From assembly GCA_016934535.1 (NCBI GenBank), contig JAFGSQ010000010.1, forward strand, positions 16,564-80,563: a stretch of DNA of 64,000 nucleotides, read 5' to 3'. Shown here in pieces: positions 55,559-62,770 of the stretch (its first letter is position 1; each line of letters starts with the position of its first letter). Position numbers and translations under genes: made by a program. Under the pieces are notes generated by a model. It had not been told where the DNA came from. It did no database searches and saw nothing but the letters and a program-made list of their open reading frames with translations. Source of the stretch: a candidate division WOR-3 bacterium. Its GTDB lineage: Bacteria; SDB-A.

Positions 55559-57235
55559 TCAATCCTCTTTTCTTCTTTTTTCTTCAAGCGTTCTTTCTTC
55601 GTCTTCTTTGGCCTCTTCGCTCCTGTAGACTTGTTTTCCGTTGTTCGCAACAATTCTCATTCTTCCTGAATATCCGGCAAGGTAAAATGTCCCGTCTTCG
55701 GAAAGGGCGAGAATTTCTTCACTGCAGACGACGCCATCGTCTAAAACAGAAAGAAGATGACGCGTCATCTGTTTTCCGTCGGGAGAAATTTTTAGCACGT
55801 ACCTTTTGTCATTCCCGTCAGAACAAAGCACGTAAGCGTTGCCGTCCTTGTCTCCGTAAGCCCTCGAATACGTATAACTGCAGTCGAGCTTGACAAAATA
55901 CTGTTTTTTTCCCTCCCTGGAATATTTGATTAATTTTTCATGGCATAAAAAGTAATAAACACAGTCGTAACCGAGTGATATTTTAATATCCCTGTCCCTG
56001 AATCTCTTGGGCTTGTCTTTAAGACTTTCAAAATACTGAGCCCCTCTTGTTCCGGAGAAAAAACTTTTTATTTTCCCAAAAATATTTTTTTCCGTCTCGC
56101 CTTTTCTCCAAACATCCACTGCATTCCCGTCGTAGTCGTATCTCATAAGTTCGTAATAACAATTTTCGTCCGTGTCTTTTTTATCTCTGTCGAGCAGGAC
56201 GACAAATGTATCATCGTTATCGGCAAAGAGGCATATTGCGTTTTTCATTGAAAAGCGTTCATTTCCTTTCCCGGGCTGTTTCCCCTTGCGGCCGCCCAAC
56301 ATATCTTCGGTTTCGCCTGTCAGGGTTGAAAGAAACAGCAGTGTGTTTTTATCTCCGCTCCACAGCATGAGCCTGCCGCGGCCGTCTATAGCGAGTCTGG
56401 TGTCGCCGTTTGAAGTCTCCGGATAATATTCGAGATCCTTCCTTGTCCATCTTCTTGTACGGTCTTTGTCAAGTGAAACCAACTCCATTTTTGAACGGTC
56501 CGTTTCCACGGCCAAATAAATATTGTTTTCTCCGTCGAGGACCATGTCCCATGCGTCTGAATCCCAGGTAAAAGGTCTTTCTCTTTCGTTCATTATTATA
56601 AACCATCTCGTTACTGTCTCGACTGGATGAATTCTCTTCCAGAGATCGTCTGGAAGATAGACAGAAGCATTGCAAAAAGAACATTTGATCATCCTGTCCT
56701 TACCGTCTACATCGAGAAAACCTCCGCATTTAGGACAGGCAAAAGCCACCGGATCATGAGCTTTTACGGCCGATTCTTGCGAGGATTCTTTATCGCCTGA
56801 AATCAGGCCGAAATCTTCCATCGCCAGATACAAAGCGCCGGGAAAGTCTTTTTCATATATTACTGGTACTTTTCTGAAAGAATATTTCTTTCCTGTGTCA
56901 GGGTCTTCGACAAAACCTTTCTCAGAATATTCTTCGCTTTTCAGGATGTCTATATTCTTTTTGCTGTCGGGAAATCTCGGGATCTGTTTTCCGTACATAA
57001 TTTGATAATTAATACCGCCCATCACTGTCGAATTTGTTCCCTCTCCTTCTTCATAATTCGGGGCTTCTTTTATAGGATCTTCCAAAATGTCATTCCACAG
57101 TTGTAAATTCAGGTTTAACTCTTCACCGCACGACGGGCAGAGAATTTTCTCAGTCAAAGCGTTAATGTGGATTGTTCCATCACATTTCTGGCAATTTGTC
57201 TTCAGTTCGATAGCAACACTTATTAATTCCGGCAT
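55559..57235 (-). CDS. Zinc-ribbon / beta-propeller protein, paralogue B
   Basis: 558 residues with the same order as paralogue A: zinc ribbon 1 (CQKCDGTIHIN...CPSCGEE), a spacer with GKQIPRFPDSKK, zinc ribbon 2 (FACPKCGGFLDVDGK...KCSFCNASVYLPDDLWKRIHPVE), then propeller blades (GENNIYLAVE, DGRGRLMLWSGD, DKDGNAYVLCSDG, SEDGTFYLAGYSGRMRI) and a charged coiled tail (EEAKEDEERTLEEKRRKED). GGAG precedes the ATG. 62 bases separate it from paralogue A downstream. It is divergent from the sirtuin gene. Confidence 0.75.
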   Translation of the reverse strand: MPELISVAIELKTNCQKCDGTIHINALTEKILCPSCGEELNLNLQLWNDILEDPIKEAPNYEEGEGTNSTVMGGINYQIMYGKQIPRFPDSKKNIDILKSEEYSEKGFVEDPDTGKKYSFRKVPVIYEKDFPGALYLAMEDFGLISGDKESSQESAVKAHDPVAFACPKCGGFLDVDGKDRMIKCSFCNASVYLPDDLWKRIHPVETVTRWFIIMNERERPFTWDSDAWDMVLDGENNIYLAVETDRSKMELVSLDKDRTRRWTRKDLEYYPETSNGDTRLAIDGRGRLMLWSGDKNTLLFLSTLTGETEDMLGGRKGKQPGKGNERFSMKNAICLFADNDDTFVVLLDRDKKDTDENCYYELMRYDYDGNAVDVWRKGETEKNIFGKIKSFFSGTRGAQYFESLKDKPKRFRDRDIKISLGYDCVYYFLCHEKLIKYSREGKKQYFVKLDCSYTYSRAYGDKDGNAYVLCSDGNDKRYVLKISPDGKQMTRHLLSVLDDGVVCSEEILALSEDGTFYLAGYSGRMRIVANNGKQVYRSEEAKEDEERTLEEKRRKED

Positions 57236-57318
57236 TTATATCTCCTCATGATTTTCTTTGCCTATTATTTTACTCCTCGGCATTAAACATACATTAAATT
57301 TTTTTCTTCAATTACAGT

Positions 57319-57346
57319 TTGACAAAATATTTCAGCCGAATAATAT
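57319..57346 (+). promoter_or_regulatory. Promoter of a probably leaderless sirtuin mRNA
   Basis: TTGACA (57319-57324), a 16-base spacer and TAATAT (57341-57346). Transcription should begin near 57352, at the GTG GTG start codons (57351-57356). There is no Shine-Dalgarno. The same gap carries a weaker divergent promoter for paralogue B. Confidence 0.6.
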
Positions 57347-57350
57347 TTTT

Positions 57351-58058
57351 GTGGTGAAAATAAGGACAGAGGATTTTAAAAGAATAGTGTTTTTCACTGG
57401 AGCCGGAATGTCTGCCGAAAGCGGCGTCCCCACATACAGGGGAAAAGGCGGCATCTGGGAAAATTACAAATGGGAAGAATATGCCTGCCAGGAAGCTTTC
57501 GACAATGATCCTGAAAAAGTCCTGAAATTTCACGAAATGAGAAGAAGCGCGGTTTTGGACTGTACTCCTCACAAGGGTCATTTTTGGCTTTCCGGACTTC
57601 AGAAGAAAAGGCCGGGGGTCGAAATAATCACTCAGAACATTGACGGCATGCACCAGAGAGCCGGTTCCGATAACGTGACAGAACTTCACGGATCGCTGTG
57701 GAGAGCCAGATGCCTCTGCGGAATTAAGGAAATGATAGGTGAAGCTTATCCCTCTTACAGATGCTTTAAATGCGGAAAGTGGCTGAGACCCGACATAATA
57801 TGGTTCGGCGATTCACTGGATTCATTCACGGTTGAAAAGGCGATCATGTCAATCTCCGGATGCGATCTTTTCGTCAGCGTCGGAACTTCTTCCGTCGTTT
57901 GGCCCGCCGCGGGATTTCCTTTGCACGCTAAAAATAACGGAGCTTTTCTCGTCGAAATAAATCCCGAGCCCTCGGAGATATCGGATGTTTATGACATTGT
58001 AGTAAGAGAAACCGCTTCAAAAGCCCTGTCGGATGATTGCGGGATATTTATCGAGTGA
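57351..58058 (+). CDS. cobB: Sir2-family NAD-dependent protein deacylase
   Basis: NAD-dependent deacylase of about 235 residues. Seen: NAD site FFTGAGMSAESGVPTYRG, ITQNIDGMHQRAGS, catalytic histidine in ELHGSLWRARC, a zinc pair CLCG / CFKCG, PDIIWFGDSLD and VSVGTSSVVWPAAGFP. Class III sirtuins use Tyr and Arg three apart to hold succinyl/malonyl groups; here that site reads FHEMRR, i.e. His instead of Tyr with the Arg kept. Earlier in-frame ATG (57258) lies upstream of the promoter, so the GTG pair at 57351/57354 is preferred. Confidence 0.9.
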   Translation: MVKIRTEDFKRIVFFTGAGMSAESGVPTYRGKGGIWENYKWEEYACQEAFDNDPEKVLKFHEMRRSAVLDCTPHKGHFWLSGLQKKRPGVEIITQNIDGMHQRAGSDNVTELHGSLWRARCLCGIKEMIGEAYPSYRCFKCGKWLRPDIIWFGDSLDSFTVEKAIMSISGCDLFVSVGTSSVVWPAAGFPLHAKNNGAFLVEINPEPSEISDVYDIVVRETASKALSDDCGIFIE

Positions 58059-58147
58059 AAAAAATACCGTCGAAAGGATACAAGAAACATTGTTTTTTAT
58101 CCAGTCATAAACTATTGGCCCGTTTTTTTTCGAGTCGAATGAAATAA

Positions 58148-59464
58148 TCAGTATTTCAATATCAGTTTATTCCGACCTCCGACCTCAACGAAATACTGAC
58201 CTCTTGCAACTTTTACTCCGCTGAAATCATTTCCGGACCATCGCACAACGGTTGGAACTTCAGTGTATTTGATTGTATTTATTGTTCTTCCGGTCACGTC
58301 GTATATCATCAATTCTCCGGGTACTTCAATATAGCCGGACAACACTATATCGACATAATCGAGAAATGGATTCGGATAAACCTGAAAAACGTTCGGGTCA
58401 GGTCCTATAGAAGGAGTTTCCTCGACTGCGCCGGCGTTAACTCCGAAATAAGTCATCACATTCTGAAGATACTGTCTTTTCGTAGATATTCCGGTTCCGT
58501 CCACCAGGCTTCCGATTTCGAACACTGCACCGATCGTCTTGTACGTTCCGGCGTCGTAAGCGACGCATATATTGTCTCCATAGGTTCCTTCTTTGAAGAG
58601 AACCTGTGCCGCTCCGAGAGAATTTACAATATCTCCAGCGTAATCTCCCAGACTCTGCACGAAATTCATACCCGCCATCATGGTTCCGTTCTGACCCAAA
58701 ACCGTATGAATTATAGATCCGTAATCCGGATTTATGCCGAAAACCGGGCTGAAATCGTAGGCGTGATACATGTAAGGACCTGAACACCACGGGCTGTTTC
58801 CTTCCAAGTAAACTCGCCCTCCCTGGTTTATGTAGTTCAGAATCCTGGTTTTTTCAAGGCAGAATGAATCGATAAAAAACGTGTAGGGTCTGAATCCTGT
58901 GCATACAAAAAGAGACCTGTAGTATTCCAGACCAATTCCCGGCATTTCAATGCCGTAATGGCCCAAGTAGCCCAAATCCGAGAGAATGGAGTCCATTAGC
59001 TGGCCGGATTCCGGAGTAGAATCCGGATTCCAGACCAGATAATCGTATTGACCGGTGATGACTGAAAACGAAAGAGTCTCGGAATATCCGGCGTGATCGC
59101 TGATCTCCATCGAAAGGTCTGAAACATGCCCCTGTGGAGTCGAAGGACTTGCCTGAACCCGAAAGACATCGCTTGAATTGCATACTGTCGCGTCGACGGG
59201 AAACGGGCCGAAGTCGAACGTTCCGTCTGTTACAAGCAGATATGGATCGATTGTGAAAAGAGTAGCCCAGATATGTAAAACACCGGCTCCGCCGATATTT
59301 TTCAAAAATACAGTTATTTCCGCCGGTTCTCCGGGATCCATTCTTCCGTTGTTGTTTCCCGCCGGATCTCCAATTTGAACTCTTTGAAGTGCGGTAAAAA
59401 TATCAGAACCGTTGTAGTTTATTGTAATGTTGTCAGCCAAGACCTTGGCTGTGACGGGTGATCC
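58148..59464 (-). CDS. C-terminal part of an interrupted secreted T9SS-type protein
   Basis: This frame continues the upstream secreted protein directly after an in-frame TGA (59467-59465); it has no signal peptide of its own and no ribosome site at its first possible start (TTG 59440). It holds a strand ending the N-terminal carbohydrate-binding-like domain (VLADNITI), a CARDB-like region (DPGEPAEITVFLKNIGG), a Rossmann-like domain (about YDYLVWNPDS ... GGRVYLEGNSPW) and a C-terminal T9SS sorting/FlgD-like domain (VFQVYPNPFLDYVDI ... LMIYDVTGR). Whole gene with the TGA read through: 644 residues. Confidence 0.75.
   Translation of the reverse strand, partial: GSPVTAKVLADNITINYNGSDIFTALQRVQIGDPAGNNNGRMDPGEPAEITVFLKNIGGAGVLHIWATLFTIDPYLLVTDGTFDFGPFPVDATVCNSSDVFRVQASPSTPQGHVSDLSMEISDHAGYSETLSFSVITGQYDYLVWNPDSTPESGQLMDSILSDLGYLGHYGIEMPGIGLEYYRSLFVCTGFRPYTFFIDSFCLEKTRILNYINQGGRVYLEGNSPWCSGPYMYHAYDFSPVFGINPDYGSIIHTVLGQNGTMMAGMNFVQSLGDYAGDIVNSLGAAQVLFKEGTYGDNICVAYDAGTYKTIGAVFEIGSLVDGTGISTKRQYLQNVMTYFGVNAGAVEETPSIGPDPNVFQVYPNPFLDYVDIVLSGYIEVPGELMIYDVTGRTINTIKYTEVPTVVRWSGNDFSGVKVARGQYFVEVGGRNKLILKY
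59432..59455 (-). other. SECIS-like hairpin downstream of in-frame TGA
   Basis: Twenty bases after the TGA the minus strand has AGCCAA, loop GGTC, TTGGCT, extended below a 2-base bulge by GTC and GAC. Bacterial SECIS elements have a short stem, a G-rich apical loop and lie about 16-37 bases after the UGA; the E. coli fdhF element also has GGUC in its loop. The match could be chance, since the hairpin lies in coding sequence. Confidence 0.35.
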
Positions 59465-60082
59465 TCAACAATATCTGACAGTGTCCAGTAATACCAGCTT
59501 GATTTTGTCGACGGCGACAGGATTCACAGATGGAACGTTTATCAGCTCACTGTCAATACTAAAGGAAAAACTGTGCCAGTCTCCGTCCTGCACTTCAATG
59601 ACATCCATGTATGTGGTGTCTACCCATCTGCATCTTTCTGTCTTCCGGCATATTCTGGTCCTGCCGAGGAATGAATCGTACCGGTCCAGGTATTCAATGT
59701 CGAGGGCGGCTCCGGTCCACGCGCTGTATGATGCAAAAACGTCGAATTTAACGTCGGCGCTGAACGTCAGGTCAGTAGTTCTTATCGGGACGGTTTGATA
59801 AAGCATTGAATATCCGGACGAGGAATCCTTGACGACCTTGACCTCGTAGTCGGGATCCGGATCAAGTGCGGTTTCCCTCGTGAAATTCTGAAATCCTCCG
59901 CTTGCCGTCTGAATCCATCCCTGCTCCAAACCAGCTTCGAAGTCTCCGTTTTGGACAAGGTGCGCCGTCCCGTCGTCGTCACCTTTTTCAGTGTAGAATC
60001 CGGCATATGCCAAACGGTTTGAGAAAGACAACGTCGAGAGCAAAAGCAGGACAATTACATTCATCTTCTTCGATAAAATCAT
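59465..60082 (-). CDS. N-terminal part of secreted protein, ends at in-frame TGA
   Basis: 205 residues. A signal peptide (about 1-28) is followed by a carbohydrate-binding / jelly-roll-like domain (HLVQNGDFEAGLEQGWIQTASGG ... WHSFSFSID ... VDKIKLVLLDTV). The last strand of this fold appears only after the TGA, so this is not a complete domain. The codon before the TGA is Cys (RYC). GGAGGGC lies before the ATG. Either a nonsense mutation, a selenocysteine codon or readthrough would explain it. No N-terminal secretion partner is nearby. Confidence 0.75.
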   Translation of the reverse strand: MILSKKMNVIVLLLLSTLSFSNRLAYAGFYTEKGDDDGTAHLVQNGDFEAGLEQGWIQTASGGFQNFTRETALDPDPDYEVKVVKDSSSGYSMLYQTVPIRTTDLTFSADVKFDVFASYSAWTGAALDIEYLDRYDSFLGRTRICRKTERCRWVDTTYMDVIEVQDGDWHSFSFSIDSELINVPSVNPVAVDKIKLVLLDTVRYC

Positions 60083-60372
60083 TTTTTCGCCCTCCTTTGA
60101 TTAATTTTTCAAAATCGTCACTCGTTGTTTCAAAAAGTGTCGTCAAATAATTCCTGACTCAGAAAAATCAAAATCGTTTGAATTCATTTTTTCGATCTTC
60201 TCATTATAGTTGGTTGGCTGTTTGCTTATTGAATTTGACAATCAAATATCACGATCTGTCAACACCGATTATAAAGATAAATGAACGGTCAATAATTCTG
60301 ATCTCTTTGTTTTCATAAATATTTTATTTTTTTTCAAATGTGTATAAAATAAATGTAAAACAGGGGGTTTAC
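60083..60372. other. AT-rich intergenic region between divergent genes
   Basis: 290 bases between the secreted protein and the chelatase-type ATPase. It contains a TATAAA at 60341-60346 about 26 bases before the ATPase ATG and GGGGG just before that start. Short A/T runs but no hairpin of note, no RNA gene and no convincing ORF. Confidence 0.5.
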
Positions 60373-61530
60373 ATGGAAGGGATAACAAGGTTTCCAATAA
60401 CAGCCATAGTAGGAATGGATTTTTTAAAAACCGCTTATCTTGCCAACATAATAAATCCAAAAATCGGAGGACTTCTCATCTCCGGACCCAAGGGAACCGG
60501 CAAAAGCACTTTTGTCCATTCAGTTGAAGACCTGTTGCCGGAACACGCGGTTGTCAAGGACTGTGTTTTCGGCTGTGACCCGGAAAAATCCGATTTTTTC
60601 TGCACATTCTGCAAGGGTAAACCTCAGAAAGAAACCTCTCTGGTTAAAGGCCGGATAATTGACCTGCCCCTGAGCTGTACGGAAGACAGGCTCCTCGGCA
60701 GTATAGACATTGAAAAAATCCTGAAAGAGGGAGTAAAAAGCATACTGCCGGGTCTTCTCGCAATGGCACACAGAAACATTTTATACATAGACGAAGTCAA
60801 TCTACTGCCCGACCATCTCGTCGACGACATTCTCGACGTATCCGCCCTCCATTGGAACGTTATAGAAAGAGAGGGTTTTTCCGTTAAACACAGGTCCGAC
60901 TTCATCCTCGTAGGAACAATGAATCCGGAAGAGGGAGAACTGAGACCTCAGATACTCGACAGGTTCCCTCTCTGCGTCAGGGCTGAATCTCCGCAAAAGC
61001 CTGAGGAGAGGGCAGAGATAGTCAAAAGAACTCTTTCTTTCGAAAATGATCCGGATTCATTTTTCAATTCATTTAAAAACCCTCAGAGCATGTTAAAGAA
61101 TTCATTACAGCGTTCAAAAGAACTTCTAAAAGAAGTTCAAATAGACGAAGACCTTCTTTGGGTCGTAACAAAATCCTGTTCTGAACTCAAAGTAGACGGT
61201 CAAAGACCGGACATAATAATTACTAAAACCGCGATGACGATATCGGCGCTTCACGAAAGAAAAGAAACGCAATTTGACGACATCCTGGACGCCGCGCTGA
61301 TGACTTTATGCCACAGGACAAGAGACAGCGGTCTTCTCGAACCTCCTTCGTCGGAAGAAGTCGTCAAAGTATTCAGGGACAATCATTCAAATTTGACAAG
61401 GGAAAAGCCGTCAAAAAAAAGCGAAAAATTTTCCTTTAACAACGCTAATCTATCAGGACAAACACCAGAAAAACAGGAAAATACACCTCAGACATCACAA
61501 CAAAAAGGGGAAGACTCCTCAAAAAAATAA
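60373..61530 (+). CDS. Mg-chelatase-type (ChlI/BchI) AAA+ ATPase
   Basis: AAA+ ATPase of the MoxR/ChlI group, 385 residues. Walker A GPKGTGKST near 42, a cysteine-bearing insert (DCVFGCDPEKSDFFCTFC) near 64-80, Walker B NILYIDEVNLL near 136, sensor/arginine region GTMNPEEGELRPQILDRFP near 180. A Gln/Ser/Lys-rich tail from about 345. The ATG at 60373 follows CAGGGGG; an upstream in-frame ATG at 60340 has no ribosome site. Paired with a vWA protein, as ChlI with ChlD, but no chelatase large subunit is in the window, so metal chelation is unproven. Confidence 0.85.
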   Translation: MEGITRFPITAIVGMDFLKTAYLANIINPKIGGLLISGPKGTGKSTFVHSVEDLLPEHAVVKDCVFGCDPEKSDFFCTFCKGKPQKETSLVKGRIIDLPLSCTEDRLLGSIDIEKILKEGVKSILPGLLAMAHRNILYIDEVNLLPDHLVDDILDVSALHWNVIEREGFSVKHRSDFILVGTMNPEEGELRPQILDRFPLCVRAESPQKPEERAEIVKRTLSFENDPDSFFNSFKNPQSMLKNSLQRSKELLKEVQIDEDLLWVVTKSCSELKVDGQRPDIIITKTAMTISALHERKETQFDDILDAALMTLCHRTRDSGLLEPPSSEEVVKVFRDNHSNLTREKPSKKSEKFSFNNANLSGQTPEKQENTPQTSQQKGEDSSKK

Positions 61531-61560
61531 TTACGGTGGGCATTCATAAACCCACCGTAA
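61531..61560. repeat. Perfect inverted repeat enclosing the vWA gene start codon
   Basis: Arms TTACGGTGGG and CCCACCGTAA separated by ten bases, starting immediately after the ATPase stop. The GTG start of the next gene (61536) lies in the 5' arm and there is no Shine-Dalgarno. On the plus strand it is followed by A5G and so is no terminator. On the minus strand TTATTTTTTT follows, so it could stop antisense transcription. Confidence 0.75.
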
Positions 61561-62675
61561 AAAGAAAAATAAAAAATATTTTAAGGAATGCCGCCGCATT
61601 TCTCCGATTCAAAAGAAAAAAATCCGTTAAATTCGTTTCCAGAGACAATTCATTTAAAAAACTCGGCGGCAAAGAAAAATCATTAAAAACTGATTACAGT
61701 TACGAAACGCCTCTTTTCGAGTCGGAAAAAAGCTTCTTTAAAACCGTGGACATTAAATTCAAAAGATTTTTGAAGAGGATAAGAAAAACCCAGAATTTCA
61801 GAACAAGGAAATTCACGAGAAGAGCCATGGTAAAAAACACAGTGACGGGCAGAAATTTTCTTTTGACCAAATACAAAGAAGGAGAGAATTCACCGGCTTT
61901 TTATCCGACACTCTTGAACCGGCTATTAGTAAATGAATTCAGGGAAGGGAAAAAAGCGATAACTAAAAAAGACCTTCTCGGGTGGCAAAAGTCATCCCAT
62001 CAGAGCCTGAATATGATCCTGGTCGTTGACGTCAGTTCTTCAGTCATAAACTTCGTCAAAGCTTTTTCGAGAATAATAAATTCGCTCACCGTCTATTTCA
62101 ACAAAAACAAAGACAGAATCGGAGTTATTTCTCTCCAGGGTCACCAGGCAAAAATATTGAATCATCCGACACACAACTACAAGGTGGTCTCTAAAAGCCT
62201 TCTCTCTCTCAAGGTCCATGGAAGAACCCCTCTTTCAGACGGTCTTTTGAAATCATTGGACATGGCAAGGCTGGAAAAATTCAGGAACAAGGGTTCGTTG
62301 AGTTTAGTTGTCTTGCTTAGCGACTGTTATCCCGAACCTCTGACGGGAAAATTCCGGAATATTTTCGACGAACCCGCTTACAGAAACTCTTTGTCCGCGG
62401 CAAAACTGTTCAGAAAGGCAAAGATTGGCCTGCTTCTTATTAATCCGAATTTCAAACACACTGAAACGCAAAAAGAAAAATACTTTCCCGGAGAAAAACT
62501 GTCGGAATTTATAGTAGAAAACGCCGGGGGGAAACTCGTCAAACTTATGAGTTCCGCCATATCTTCAAAGACAGTTTACACGGAAAAAGACAGGTACGAA
62601 GTCTCCCCCAAAGACATAGAAAGAATAATCAGCGGAGTCGCTTCTGCCGCCGGATCCTCAAAAAGCGGCTTGTAA
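61536..62675 (+). CDS. vWA-domain protein, ChlD-like partner of the ATPase
   Basis: 379 residues. A basic N-terminal region (about 1-110) rich in Lys/Arg precedes a linker and a vWA domain (about 160-345) with MIDAS residues DVSSS, the threonine in GRTPLSDGL and the aspartate in LLSDCYP. In ChlI-ChlD type pairs the vWA protein docks the AAA+ ring on a substrate. The GTG start is inside an inverted repeat, so translation is probably coupled to that of the ATPase. Confidence 0.8.
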   Translation: MGIHKPTVKRKIKNILRNAAAFLRFKRKKSVKFVSRDNSFKKLGGKEKSLKTDYSYETPLFESEKSFFKTVDIKFKRFLKRIRKTQNFRTRKFTRRAMVKNTVTGRNFLLTKYKEGENSPAFYPTLLNRLLVNEFREGKKAITKKDLLGWQKSSHQSLNMILVVDVSSSVINFVKAFSRIINSLTVYFNKNKDRIGVISLQGHQAKILNHPTHNYKVVSKSLLSLKVHGRTPLSDGLLKSLDMARLEKFRNKGSLSLVVLLSDCYPEPLTGKFRNIFDEPAYRNSLSAAKLFRKAKIGLLLINPNFKHTETQKEKYFPGEKLSEFIVENAGGKLVKLMSSAISSKTVYTEKDRYEVSPKDIERIISGVASAAGSSKSGL

Positions 62676-62770
62676 AAAAATCACCTTGGAGTTACAATAC
62701 TTTTTTGACCTTTGAAAATAGTTTTTCGGGCAGATTCAGCAGGTTATCCCAACAACAAAAAGGAGGAACG

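Noticed and set aside
58148..60082. Alternative genetic code with TGA as a sense codon
   Set aside because: TGA ends many intact genes here, for example the M42 copy 2 and M23 peptidase genes, so general reassignment is excluded.
60269..60460. 63-codon minus-strand open frame in the 60083-60372 gap
   Set aside because: No ribosome site, biased composition, and it runs into the ATPase gene.
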